Assembly (NCBI GenBank): GCA_009746045.1
Contig: RPFO01000264.1
Location: 682,001 to 746,000 of the forward strand
Direction of reading: 5' to 3'
From: Mesostigma viride
Lineage: Eukaryota; Streptophyta; Mesostigmatophyceae; Mesostigmatales; Mesostigmataceae
Length of the DNA stretch: 64,000 bases
Positions 11,928-24,020 of the stretch are shown piece after piece. The position numbers were made by a program, and so were the translations under genes. How positions within the stretch are numbered: position 1 is the stretch's first letter; the number at the start of each line of letters is the position of its first letter. The notes below the pieces were generated by a model that was not told where the DNA came from, made no database searches, and saw nothing but the letters and a program-made list of their open reading frames with translations.

Positions 11928-13364
11928 TGGTATCGGAGGGAAAGTTCCCCACCTTTGAGACGACTTTGAACGACATTCTTGTGACCATGATGAAGCCATT
12001 TTACCCTGCCGGCGCATATAATTGATGGCGGCAGCGTTGTTACGTAATTTCGTGAGCAATGTCGTGAGGATTCATACGTCGCAGCATTTTGAATTTGAAG
12101 TTCGGCGGAACGGGCAGAAATTTCATGGGTCGACAGGCCTGGGCCAGCGCAGCCACGCAGGCGAGTTGTTATATGTGTCAAAGCCAGCGGAACTTTCATG
12201 TTTCGGGTTTGCTGTGGGCTGGCGCCGCCTGGCGTTGAGCCCCGCATGGCGAGGTCAAGGCTCTGGTTCCAGCTGGGTGCAGACTTTTTTCTCTTTTTCT
12301 GTACCAGTGACCTGCGCATCAACATGTGGCTCGGAGCGGACGTCGGCTGGAATTTTGCGAGCAACCAGCGCAACGGATTATCGCCATTTTTGGTGGCGCA
12401 GCCTGCGGAATTTCCAGCATTTTTTGTCGACGAGGACTGCCTGCCTACCGGCTTTTTGTTGGCGATGAAGATGTTGGCCAGGAGTGCCAGCATGGTCTCT
12501 CTTTTGAAGCTGGCTATGCCAGTGGGTTTTTGATTTTGAAGCTGGTCAGGAGTACCAGTGAGCTGCATGTTATTTTAGAAGCTCTAAGCCAAGGGAGCTT
12601 GTGACATTTTAAAGCTGACAAAAATATTTGCCCCCACTTATTTCTTGAGGGGGGGGTGTGTTGACATGAGACTGGCTCGCGACGACATTTGTGGGGCCTA
12701 ACGTGGCCTGTGGTCTGTATTGACCTACTTTGGGATGTACGCGCCTGGTTTGCATGCAATCTTGGTGGTCAGCTGTGTTTTTGAGTGGACTTGGCAACCT
12801 AGTATGTGCAGCCTAGTGTTTGGCCAGTCTGGGGGTTGGGATATGTCCAACCTGTTGGGTGAGACCTTGATGGCTCACTGTTTGGGAGCGCTCTGGGGGA
12901 AGTTCTTGGTTGACTTTCCATGCTCGGGACCTGATCACTCCCGGGAGTTTGTTGGCACGACGGCGTGCCAGCGTGGGGCCGTGGAGGCCTTGGGACCGTG
13001 GTGGTCCATTTTAGGGCTATTGGTAGCCTGATGGGGCAGTGTTTGCCCATGTGTGCTATTCCTGGCAAGTGTAGTTGTTGTGACTTATTGCTGTGTTTCT
13101 GCATCAGACCTGGGACGCTGGGGCTGTCAGTTTATACCTCTAGGGACGCCTGGATGTATTTTGGAAGAGACACAGGCATGTAGCACCTTTGTTGTTATGA
13201 CCAGGATGGCATTTTTCCAGTGAATTTGTTGCTGGATGGTTCCTTGGGAGGGGCTTCCCGGGTAAGGGGGGGTTGCTGGGGTATGTTGTACCCGGCAAGC
13301 CCTACCCTAGTTGAGGGGGGACTTGACGTTCATTGGACCCTGCACTGGCAACGTGCAAGGGGGG
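11928..13364 (+). other. C1 internal region, no recognisable protein
   Basis: The first bases form a PBS resembling the initiator tRNA-Met type of plant copia elements. Open frames of up to about 150 codons (for example 12022-12468) share no motif with Gag or Pol, and several frames overlap, which suggests they are incidental. A G8 run near 12652 differs from the C2 copy. A purine tract at 13356-13364 leads into the 3' LTR. Confidence 0.8.
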
Positions 13365-13963
13365 TGTCAGGGTTTTAGTATAAACCCTGGATGTGCCCGT
13401 TTGCCAGCCTATGTTATGTTGTGGCCAATCTTCTGTATTTTCTGGCCAAGGATATTATTAGGGCTGAGTAGGGCTTGCCGTGTTCTTTCCGGCGGTACTT
13501 TTCTTATGACGGACAGTTGAGTATGCACAAAGATATTAGGTGCCGAAGTTAGGATTAATTCGGCTCTACCTTGTGGTTGCATGGTACGACTTGTAGGGCG
13601 TGAGTATCTCGTGCCATTTGGCGGTGGCTAACTCCTAGCGCCGCGCAATAGTGGGTTCGAATATTGGTGCCGAATATTCGCATCATTGCCTAGTGGATTT
13701 TGTGTGCCAGTTGTTCAAGTCGAGACACTTTATGTGTTAAGTTAACGTAGGGATAATGTGTGCAGCCGACATTGGACATTGTTTAAGAGGTCGGCGTGCA
13801 CCTTTTCACGTTACCTGATGGTGGGCCAGTTGCCTTGTGGCTTGGCAATGGACACCGGTCACGGTCCTTAAATTCTATATATGCGTCTTTTATTGTATTA
13901 ATGAAATGAGTTGTGCCGCAACATTTGAGCTCATTCGTTGACGCATTATTAGGATTTTTGACA
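13365..13963 (+). repeat. C1 3' LTR (599 bp)
   Basis: This is the copy of 11329-11927, followed directly by the duplicated target CTTAG, after which D RT resumes. Confidence 0.95.
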
Positions 13964-15009
13964 CTTAGATCGAGTCCCATCATCTGGAGAAAGAGCTTGG
14001 AGAAGTACCTCAGGTCTGTCTGTGGTCTCTCAGTCTCTCCAGTTGATCCTTGTCTGTTTCAAGGTAGCCATGATGGGCTGCCAGCGTTTGCCTCCCTGCA
14101 TGGTGATGATCTGCATCTCCTGGGCCATCCCACTTGGCAAGAGCTGACTCTGGCCAGGATCCAGAAACGGTTTGAACTGGGTAACATCCAGTACATGGTT
14201 GAGAATGAGCCCATGGTGTTTTGTGGAATGCAGGCAACCTTGATCCATCAGCAGGGTACGTGGTCCATCAAGCTGGAGGGTGGTAAGGATTATCCCCAGC
14301 AGATCATAGATGCTTTGCAGGAGCCCATCACTCAGGCCAGATGTGCAACAATACGGGGTATGTTGGCATGGCTGGCCAGCATTTCCTGAACTGTTGGTAT
14401 TGAGTCGGTTGACCGATTCCCAACTGGTTGAGGTGGGTGCTGAGAGAGTGGTAGAGGCTGTTCGCATGTCTCCCCCTCTCATGCTGGGTCCTCTGGATTT
14501 GTACAGGCCTTTTGACATGGTGCTCTATGTGGACAGTTCTATGGATAGTAGGAAGGTCACAGAGGTCAGGGGCCGTGCAGCAGCATTAATATCCCTGGTG
14601 CAGGAACAGTCCTCTCTGGTCTGCTGGTACAGTCGGTTGCAGAAGAGGGTAACTCTCAGCAGTGACATTGCTGAGTGCAGGGCAATCTGTGAAGGGCTTC
14701 ATACTGCTCTTTACTTGAGGGAGCTATTTTACCAGCTATGTCAAGTGGCTTCCTGTCGGTTGCAGATGCACATGTGCACTGGTAAGAACTGACAGCATGG
14801 GCATGGTGCAGTTTGTGCACAGGCAGCTGGCCAGGAGCAGGGACCTTGATTACTTGTTGCTCAAGGAAATGTCTTGCTTAGTAGCTAACATTGAACATGT
14901 GGCTTGCGTGGACAACCCTGCAGATGCTCTCACCAAGCTGGAGGAGAAGGCTGAGCTGCAGTACCCTCTGCTCCGTGGGCTCATGGCTTCCAAGGGGGGA
15001 GAGCCATAG
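13964..15009 (+). pseudogene. D pol, last piece: RT palm and RNase H, frameshifted
   Basis: RT resumes with SSPIIWRKSLEKYL and VSPVDPCLFQG and carries FASLHGDDLHLL (HGDD at 14099-14110), the likely metal-binding box. The frame breaks near 14389. RNase H then reads LYVDSSMDSRKVTEVRG, WYSRLQKRVTLSSDIAECRA and, after another break near 14790, SRDLDYLLLKE and NPADALTK. This is the copia-type RNase H that ends the polyprotein. Two shifts and stops make it non-functional. Confidence 0.88.
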
Positions 15010-15960
15010 TAGACCAAACAGCCTTGCTCTAGGTGGGAGGCATCCCAGTGGGCTGGGCAGCCAAGTGTTGGCTGACAGCAGGTTCTTCAGAGTTCAGACA
15101 CACTCTGCTGGACAGGGGTCAGGGTGGAGTCACTCCCCTGGCTGAGAATTTCGCCTGGTCCTGTCATGGGGCTGCAGAAGAGTCTTTGTAGTGGGCCAGA
15201 GACTTTGTAATGGGCCTTGGGTCTTCATGGAATGGACCCTGAAAGGGCAGCCCAAGTGTTGGCTCTAACAACAGGTTGCTGTACATTTGTATATATTCTC
15301 TGTAATCAACCTGTTGCATGCTAATAAAAACCCTGGTTGTGTGACCATGTTGGACGTGGCTGCCAGGGGCCTCACTATGGATTATACTTCTTTATCTAAT
15401 AAAACATAATCATGTTACTGTCATGTCATGTTGTTTGTAATGTTCAGTTCCAGGATCTGATCCAAACCTGGAGGATATGGGGTGGGGTTCGATTCCCCAG
15501 CTCAGTGACCTCAGCCTGGCATGTGTGAATCCTGAGTTTATCCCTCGAAGTGAGGACATGGGCTCCCCATGTGTTGGCTATCATTTGTCAGGGCTCTCTC
15601 AGTCTTTGGAAGGATTTAAAAGATAAGGGAGGCTCCGTGGCGGGCGCCATATGAACGGGCGCCTGTGATAACTGGAAGACCAGGAACTCACAATAGTACG
15701 TTCATGGGGCTCCTCTATCCAAACTCCTCTGACTAAGTGAAGACCTAACTTTAATCTACACCAGGTCCCCAAAGAAAGGGTTGGGATGTCATGTGGGTCA
15801 GAGGGCAACCTTTGAACCAATGAGCAGGCCTAGCTAATATTTGGAGGCACCTCAGGTTCCAAAAGAAAAGGCAGGTCTGGTCTCTGGGAGGGATCAGATG
15901 TCTGAAGGCTTGTGGGGACAGTGGCTGATAGGTTCTCAGGCTGCATGGTCCAAGCTCCAA
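15010..15960 (+). other. D 3' noncoding region
   Basis: No coding sequence is visible. It contains an AATAAA at 15323-15328, a T-arm-like hairpin at 15482-15499 and two CGGGCGCC motifs at 15641-15648 and 15656-15663. The hairpin-to-motif distance of about 155 bases is the same as in A, so the layout is conserved although the surrounding sequence has diverged. Confidence 0.65.
15482..15499 (+). other. T-arm-like hairpin in D (TGGGG TTCGATT CCCCA)
   Basis: A perfect 5-bp stem encloses a 7-base TTCGATT loop, matching a tRNA T-arm and the pol III B-box consensus GGTTCGANTCC. No full cloverleaf could be folded around it by eye. Equivalents are at about 4673 (A-minus), 26784 (E, weaker), 42490 (A-plus) and 55741 (F). 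Confidence 0.5.
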
Positions 15961-15964
15961 AATA

Positions 15965-16425
15965 TAGCATATTGGGGCATCAATGTGCTAGATGGATGCA
16001 GGTTGAGGAGACCTTTCCAACGCCGTGTCAACCGCCTAGAACAGACGAGGGACTAGAGAGATATCAGGTCCCGAAGTACTGCCGACCGGCGGGCGGGGGC
16101 GGTGCACTCTCAGGGCATAGTGGGCAGGACACGTGGCAGGCAGTGCCTGCACAGGCTTAGCTGAACCATCTGTAACGTGCCAAACCCATCGGCCAGGCAC
16201 GTTGGGAAAGATCGTTTCTATCTACGGGACTATCGTCCCGGTTTGTTGCCTGCCTGAGTAGGAAGGGTGATCACTATTCTATGGGCTACTTGGTGTCATC
16301 ACAGCGTAGGCCCAGAGCCTGCCTTATATTAATTACCTTCTTGTATTCTTGCAATTGCAGTTGTACAAGGTTATGTGTCGAACACGATTGTATTAAAAGG
16401 AATAGATTCGTGGCTCAGATTAACT
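15965..16425 (+). repeat. Probable 3' LTR remnant of D
   Basis: GCTAGATGGAT and CTTTCCAACGCCG near 15985-16026 resemble the start of the A LTR (TTAGATGGAT, CTTTCCAACGGC). The far end has ATTCGTGGCTCAGATTAACT where A has an ATTCGTGGC stretch ending in AACT, preceded in both by an A-rich TATTAA run. The AACT end at 16425 fits the lineage. The left boundary is uncertain because no AGTT was found there. Confidence 0.45.
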
Positions 16426-17288
16426 GACGGGGTGAGTCGGCGGATTGGCGGACCACTGTCTTGTCCATCGTCCTCGCACGCCTTTATGCCAAGCAGTGCC
16501 ACTAGGTCGGCACTCCGCACCAGCTGGCTGATCCACTCGTGTGGCCCAAATTCACCCGTCACTAAGTTACGGCCTGAAGTTCATTGTAGTGTGCCGAACT
16601 ACGGGTCGAACATAGGGCTGATCGACCTCTAACCATGTCCGTGGTAACCATCGTTACGTTATGCCATCGGACACACATCCATCCATATATATCCCAATGT
16701 CACCAATATTACTCTAGATATCGACTGTCGGCACCCTCGTATACACATGCAGAGATGTGCCGGAAGGTATGGACTTCAAACCACCCTAGGTATCTATCTC
16801 TTTTGCACGTATCTTTTTATACCATATTTCTTTTGCCAATTAACCTTCTCGTGCTCGCTAGGCTCGACCCTAGTCGGCACGCTACACCATCACGTGACTG
16901 CAGGGACACAGAGTACTGAGGACGCAAGGGTCCTATGGCTATAGTAGAAGCCAGTAGCCAGCCAGCAGGTCTGCAAGGATGTAAGTCCATGCAGGACTGT
17001 CTGTGGCAGGTCCTGTGCTGTCCTAGACACCTGTAGGATAGCCAGAGATTTCTGTATGCTGCCCGCAACGAGGATGCAGGGCAGCGATACGAGGCTCTGG
17101 CAGAGAAGCGTTGCACTGCGTTGCTCATGACCGAGGAACAAGGATGGAACGAGGTTGCATATAGCTCGAGGCTCAACGAGGCAACGAGCGTCTTCACACA
17201 CGAACCTTGGTCGTCACGACGAGTGGCGAGCCTATCGAGGGTCGTAGGCCTGGTGTGAGGATAAAGGTTGCTAGCCAGCAGCCTAGGG
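16426..17288. other. Unassigned DNA between D and LINE G
   Basis: Only short, overlapping open frames occur here and I recognise no motif. The part next to 17289 may be a diverged continuation of the LINE. Confidence 0.5.
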
Positions 17289-18735
17289 TCATTCCAGCCA
17301 GCAAGACCAGGAGCTCACAAGCTCTGCTGACGAGTTGCTGTGCAAATGGCGTGGGATAGCTTGTAAAATTTTTGCTATGGCCGCGTCGGCTTCGGGGTGG
17401 GGTTCATTTTGGAACAGCGAGGTGTAGAAACGATGTCCACTTTCTAGGATGGGGGTTGTGGCCGTGTGTGTGCCTTGTTCATCCTGGATTTCTGAGATGA
17501 TTGAGTTGGATTTTAGTGGTGGAATAAGTGCGAAAAATCTTTTGTCATGCGTTCGCCTACCTGATGCCACCACAGATTTTCAGAGTCTAAAGCTAGGGCG
17601 TGTCTTTCAAAACGGAGTTTGTCGAGTTCAGTTTGTGAACTTTGAAGTCGAGCTTGTTCGTAGTGGTTTAGGTGGGGTTTAAGCTGTAGCTTGTTGACTA
17701 TGCGTTGGTGAATTCAGTATGCGCGTCCTTTCTCGCGACGTACGTTTAGGGAGTAGGAATGTGAATATGCTAGCATTTTGGCTAGGCCTTCCTGCATCCA
17801 CGTGCAGCAGTCAGTGTAGCTATCCTTGTGAGTTCGCCAATTGCTCCAACGCTGCATGATCTCAAAATAAAACTGATCGTCTTGTAGAAGAATTTTATTG
17901 AGGCGAGGTATGCCTGGGCCCCGTGGTGCCTGGGTGTGATGGGCAAGCGTGACAATGCATGGGTAGTGGTCTGAGAAGGCTGTGGAGCGTTCTACGCTTG
18001 CGTGGCAGACTAATAAATCGGCCCATTTGGGCGTGATATATAATTTATCCAAACGACGGGTTGTGCGAACGCCCAGACGAGTGGCCAGCCAAGTGTGCTC
18101 CTGATCCCGTGACCGAATGACATCCTGCAAATTCAGGTCTAGAATGTGTTGGTAAAAGGAGGCTGTGCGGTGGGCAGGGTGCTCGTTTAGATCCCTCATA
18201 AGTACTATTTCTTGGCCGTTTGAGATGAGATCAGAAACCATTGCAAATATATGCTGGTAGAAAAGGGTTTGTTCAGCCGGCATATATTTGTTCAGCCTTG
18301 CGGGCGTGGTGAGAGCGCTCCTTGCTGGCCTTGGCCTCAACAATCTTGGCTGGGCACTCGTACGTGTCATGCTCGCGGGATTTGAGGCAGGTTTGGCAGA
18401 TGATGTCATCGTAGTTGATTTGAGTAGTGATTCGGTTGTTGCCAGCAGTTCCGTGTCTGCCGGGCATGTCCATGTGAGGATGTCAGGGATGCACCTGGGG
18501 TTATTACCGGAGTAGCCCCGGGGAACTTCCATAATAAGGTCGGTGCCCTGGTTGTTCACCCCTAACTCCGGGTTGAAGTGCGGGGTGAAGCCCATGGTGG
18601 CGGTTTGAACACGGCGGATGAGCGCTTTGCTGTCTGTCGTCAATAGAGGTGTGTTACTGTCCTCGACGACGACCAGGTTGCTGACACTGCCATACTGTTC
18701 GATGAAGTTGCGGAGGAGAGGGCCGTCCAGGAAGC
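17289..18735 (-). pseudogene. LINE G, 3' piece: zinc knuckle, endonuclease end, linker
   Basis: In LINE sense the piece begins at the E insertion target and continues ORF1 (LLRNFIEQYGSVSNLVVVED) to a knuckle, CQTCLKSREHDTYEC, in a second frame (18473-18273). Then follows the C-terminal part of an apurinic-type endonuclease: VLMRDLNEHP (the GDFN strand), RRLDKLYIT and AFSDHYPCIVTL (the catalytic SDH). The frame 17573-17289 holds the linker usually found before RT (ISEIQDEQGT, RFYTSLFQ). The N-terminal third of the endonuclease and all of RT are missing, so two deletions are likely. Confidence 0.8.
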
Positions 18736-19187
18736 AGTTAGATGAGATGCTTAGGCTGACACACGGATTTCCGGCCTGCGCGCCGCGTATTGCCTACCGC
18801 GGCTGAGCGGGACACCTCAGTACTGTACGGCAGGTCGTACAGTCCTGAGGTGTCATGTGGACTGATGTGCAGTTAGTGCCAGACTGTGCCTAGGCTCTAG
18901 CTCGACCCGCCAGATCCGGGTTATCCGGGTCTGACGGGCCGAGTGTAGTCGATGCTAGTGACGTGGTCACATGGCATTGCAGTGTACAGTTGTCCACTGG
19001 TAGACGCTGCAGGCAGCGCTGCCATAGGCATATAGGCGTAGCACTGGGGAGTGCCACAGCACCGAGTTTGCACACGGCAGAGTTCCATTCCTCACTCGTT
19101 GAGTTTCCCTTGTATTATTTGCATACTACAATCTCTCTCCACTCTCATCATCATTGAGTTGTCCGCCGCTATCTCGGCTTTCCAACT
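18736..19187 (+). repeat. E 5' LTR (452 bp)
   Basis: It has AGTT/AACT ends like A and F, but the body is unrelated to those by eye. It contains a hairpin-like stretch (CCTCAGTACTGTACGGCAGG followed by its near complement CGTACAGTCCTGAGG). It is followed after 19 bases by the first gag ATG at 19207. Confidence 0.93.
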
Positions 19188-19206
19188 TGGACCGAAAAAA
19201 TTTGCA

Positions 19207-19795
19207 ATGGCTTCCAACAACAACGCTGACAACACCAACACCAACAAGAAGGGGCGTGCGCCGACCAGGCGCACTTCCCCAAGGCTCTCGCCGGAGGGTT
19301 CGCCCTCCGCCACCGTGCGGGTGACGCCAAACGTCACCTTCAGCACGGTGGTTGCTGATAACCCGAGGCGTCGGACCCCGCAGGTGGGGGCCGGCGCCCC
19401 GGGGCAGGCAAGAGGTCGCACGCTTGCCGCCGGCGGTTCGTCCGCCATGGCACCCGGGGGGCAGGAACCCCGGGCACACGTGTGACACCCCCGTCGCAGG
19501 TGGCGGGGGACGTGAGCGTAGCGACTCCTCTGAGGAGGACGGGCAGGTGCCGCCCGTGAGGCCGCGACCCTCGCTCGAGGTGTCGTCACAGACTCCCGCG
19601 ACGTCGGGAAACCTGTCGGTGGGCCGCCAGCTGGCCACCATGGATATTGATCGCTACGGCGAACATGTCCCGCCCCCCGTCCAGTTCGGGCTTCGGCCCT
19701 TCTATCTACCCCTGGGGGAGTTACCGGATTTCATTCCGCGGTGGCGGCGTGGCGTCTCCGGAAGGCTTTTAACCTCAATTTTGAGGAACAAATGA
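19207..19795 (+). pseudogene. E gag N-terminus with compensating frameshifts
   Basis: The ATG at 19207 opens an Asn/Thr-rich then Pro/Arg-rich segment (MASNNNADNTNTNKKGR) that stops at 19485. A second frame continues from there with plausible protein (LATMDIDRYGEHVPPP, FYLPLGELPDFIPRWRR) to about 19790, after which the first frame resumes. Two single-base shifts that cancel out are the simplest reading. The function may match the pre-gag ORF of A, but I see no convincing similarity. Confidence 0.6.
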
Positions 19796-21762
19796 CGTCC
19801 TTTGATGTGCATTTTGTTCGGACGACCATCGAGCGCCGGCTGCAGTTGGGCTTCCATCCGATACACGTGGCGATCTGGCTGCGCTGTTTTGCCACCATCG
19901 CGGTTCAGAACCCGGGGACGGCTGATCAGTGGGCGTCAGATCTGCGCCAGTGTGAAGCGCTGCAGGTGGTGGCAACGCGTGAGCACGCGACCTTCACCCC
20001 GTTGCCTCAGTGGCCCCAGGTCACGCCAGTTGGCTGGGGGGACGTGAGGAGCCAGGCGGCTGCGATGCCGCCTCCGGCTGGGCGTGGGGCGGCAGGCGCC
20101 CCCGACACACCACCGGGTGGTGAGACCACCCAGGGCCCTCTGGCAGGTCAGAGGGCCCACACTCAGCAGCCGGCCCCCCCGCCAAGCGCAGGGGGCCAGG
20201 CGACTGCTGAAGCTCCCGGGGTTGCAGGGACCCCAGTGGCGACACCAGCTCCCGGGACTGCAGGGACCCCGGTAGCGACGCCGGCGCCTACGGCGCAGGC
20301 GGGGGAGGTAACTCCCATGGAGGGTGTCTCCGGCCCCTCCAGCAGCTCAGGTGGGCAGGTCACCTCCAGGCGCACCAAGGACAAGGGCCAGGCCGGGGAA
20401 GGCGGGCCCACGGGTCCCACCCGGGCGCAGGAGCAGCCTGAGGTGATGGAGGGTGATCTGTCTGGGGATGACATGATCACCCTGGGGGATGATGAGCAAG
20501 TGTGGCGGGCCATTGAGGCTGCCACAGCATCCTTTCGCGGGCTGGCTGACAGAACTCAGCAGCTGCACATTGCTGAGGCGGGCAGCCTGGTTTGTGCGAT
20601 CATTACGCACTTGCTGGGGTTGCCCAACCTCCAGGAGCACACCCGTGCAGTGTGCAACTCCTTGCTGCCTGCCCTGCAGGCCCTCCTTGCAGGGAGGAGG
20701 GTCCAGGGTAACAGGGCGCGCCTGGTGCGACACCTGGAGCGCCTGCACAACGCCATCTTGGTAGGTTGTTGCCTACCTGGCTGCACCATGACATTACTAA
20801 CCCTACTGACGATGACGTGTCTCTCTCTCCCACCACCTTCCATAACTGGGAGGAGGCCCGCAGCAGGAGGCGGGAAGTCACACACACTAACAACCCTACA
20901 CAGCCCACCCATATGCATGTTGCCCACCCATCCTACTCAGCCCATGTATGTCCCTCCTCCTCAGCCCCCTCATGTAGTACCTCCCACTCAAACTTTCTCT
21001 CCAGTGAATGCTGCAGCAGCACCCTCATCTCCCTCTCCCCCCGCGTCCCCCTCCCGTTGGCCTGTTTACAATGAGAACCGTCCTGTGGATAGGATCAATG
21101 TCAGGGGGCTGCCTGAGGGGCACACTAGGGAGCAGGGAAATCATGTACTTCTGTCTCTCCAGTTAGCCAGGGAGGAACTGAATGTAAAGAACTGGTTTGG
21201 GTCTCTCATGCAGGGGGATTTTTACCATCAGTCTTCCACTCAGATTCAGAATCTCATTCTCATCTTCCAGCGTAGGTATCCCAGGTGGCAGGATACACAG
21301 GCTAAGGCAGTCTGGGAGAGCTTCCTGAGGGCGCTCACTGACCTCCTCTCCATCCCCGCCTCGGTGGATATGTATGGGGCATTTAGGTGGGTAGAGGAGT
21401 ACCATGTCAGTTCCTTAGACTATGTGGCTGAGACCAAGAAGTACGAGCTAGCCATCAAAGCCCGTCCTGATGTCCAGCAGCTAGATCACAAGTTCTTGCT
21501 GCATGCCTTCCTGGAGAAACTTAAACTTGACAAAAACACATATGCTATGCTTGCAACAGGGCTGGCTAAGCATTGGGAGAACATGAAGGAGGCCCTGGAT
21601 TACATCAAGCTGGCCCTGGCCCCCCTCAGCAAGGGGGCCATGGGCACCTCAGTGAAGAGGGTCAGGGGGGAGGGGCAGGAGGAGGAGGATAGGGAGCGGG
21701 AGGATAGGAGCAAGAGGCCTGTCACCATGGCAGAGGTGAAGTCCCTGCTGGGACAGATGTTT

Positions 21763-21909
21763 AAGGGCAAGGGCAAGGGCAAGGGCAAGGGCAAGGGCAA
21801 GGGCAAGGGCAAGGGCAAGGGCAAGGGCAAGGGCAAGGGCAAGGGCAAGGGCAAGGGCAAGGGCAAGGGCAAGGGCAAGGGCAAGGGCTGGGGCAAGGGC
21901 AAGGGTAAG
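21763..21909 (+). repeat. Hexanucleotide AAGGGC repeat encoding (Gly-Lys)n
   Basis: There are 21 uninterrupted AAGGGC units (21763-21888), then TGG and three more imperfect units. It encodes a strongly basic Lys-Gly tail in Gag next to the poly-Asn tract, suited to nucleic-acid binding. Confidence 0.97.
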
Positions 21910-21942
21910 GAGCAGTCTCCCTCCAAGGGGGGCAGCTCCAGC

Positions 21943-22724
<782 letters not shown>

Positions 22725-23198
22725 GAAGCAGGACAAGGAGGACAAGTCTTCTCAGCGGTGCACCCGCTGTGGCATGAAGTACCACCTTCGGGCGACCTGT
22801 CGCAAGAACATGCCCGAGTTGAAGGACCACGACGTCCTGTGCCACAAGTCCCACGGGCCGCCCCACGGCGACCCAAAGGACTGCAAGAGGCCTCCTTACA
22901 AGAAGTGTGAGTCTCCCTCTCATGCTGGCTTGATTGTGCCTGCTTCACCTCTTTCATCTGCATGCCCCACTGTCAGAGCAGTGAGCAGTTCTGGAAAGGT
23001 GTTACAGTTGGTTTCAGAATACTATGTCTCTAAACCCACATTCACTTCTATTGTTCCCAAGGTATGCAGGGTGTTCCCTTCAGAGGACACTCATATCAGC
23101 ATTCAGGAGCTTGCTTTACAGTTGCACTTCCTTTATGGGCATGAAGTGAGTGCAGAGGTGGTGGCAGCAGCAATAGGGGGGGCAGCACTCAGACGTGC

Positions 23199-24020
23199 TT
23201 GCCAGGTGGTCAGATCCCACTGCCATGCATGCAGCATTGTCAGTTCAATGCACCTGAACCCCCTAAGTGGCATGTAGCTACCCCACCTAAGTGCAAGGGC
23301 AGCCGGGTGGTAGGAGATGTCTTTCATATAAAAGGACAATCTTACTTGGCACTTAAAGATGCATGGTCAAGGTACACAACCATTGAACCATTACCTGCAT
23401 GGGATGGACAAGACACAGTTGCTCAGGGCTCTCTTCATTGCTCAGGCCAGGTACTACCCTGTGGAGGCATTGCTATTGGATCAACAGTTCACTTGTCTTG
23501 CCAATGAACCAGGGTGTGAGGCTATTGATCTGGCAGGGCTAGAAGATCATGAGAGGCAAGGCATCATTGAAAGGGCTATCAGGTCCATTAAAACCCCTGT
23601 AGCCAAGGAAGATGGTAATCTGCTGGCTGACAGTGGGTCATATGCTGACAGAGCCCTGTGGTCCACCAGGTTGTGCCAAGTCCTCAACAGGAGGCCACTC
23701 ATGAAAACCCCACAAGGGGTGGTCATTACACCAGATGGATTGCATGCAGGCATATATCCACCTGAGGTATTAGCCCTATACAACGCACTGCGAGCACATA
23801 CAGCTACATAGCAGGTTAGCTGTCAAGGATGCAAAGCATCCACGTCCCACCTTCAGAGAAGGGGATCAGGTCCTCTTCTACAAGGAGTCGGGACTAGGCA
23901 AGGTGGGTACCTGGCATGGGCCAGCCACCATCCTAACATTTAACACCACTGGCAGGACAGTGCAGGTTAAACACAATGACACGGGTAAGGTTCACAGGTG
24001 TTCACCGCACAGGATGAAAT
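23199..24020 (+). pseudogene. E integrase core and C-terminal part, frameshifted
   Basis: Three frames carry the parts: VVGDVFHIKGQSYLALKD (first Asp), ALLLDQQFTCL (second Asp) and GIIERAIRSIK (Glu), in the order of a DDE integrase. The copia-type C-terminal stretch follows after 23811, with MGTWHGPATIL and VHRCSPHRMKLYF from 23903. Integrase joins element DNA to the chromosome. At least three shifts inactivate this copy. Confidence 0.8.

Larger units (their letters stand above)
11329..13963 (+). mobile_element. Element C1: non-autonomous LTR retrotransposon, 2.6 kb
   Basis: It has two LTRs of 599 bp (11329-11927 and 13365-13963) that look identical, starting TGTCAGGG and ending TTTTTGACA. 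The target CTTAG is duplicated at 11324-11328 and 13964-13968. The PBS TGGTATCGGAGGGAAAG follows the 5' LTR directly, and the tract CAAGGGGGG precedes the 3' LTR. The 1.44 kb interior has no recognisable gag or pol. Matching LTRs indicate recent insertion, so it was presumably mobilised in trans. A second copy is C2 (34327-37100). Confidence 0.95.
2227..16425 (+). mobile_element. Element D: old copia-type element, interrupted twice
   Basis: D is reconstructed from three collinear pieces: 2331-3396 (protease-like domain and start of RT), 11234-11328 (a short RT stretch) and 13964-15009 (rest of RT and RNase H). These are followed by a 3' noncoding region and a probable 3' LTR ending at 16425. 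Element A-minus (3397-11211) and element C1 (11329-13963) separate the pieces. The D protein is clearly related to A pol, but has several frameshifts and stops, so D is older than its insertions. Its gag and integrase are not in the window. About 100 bases before the first coding piece (2227-2330) are unassigned. Confidence 0.85.

Noticed and set aside
15440-15520. A complete tRNA gene around the T-arm-like hairpin
   Set aside because: No acceptor stem, D-arm or anticodon arm could be paired by eye upstream in D, A, E or F.
19092-19641. Minus-strand open frames opposite E gag
   Set aside because: They overlap the supported plus-strand gag in GC-rich sequence and carry no motif. One crosses the LTR boundary.
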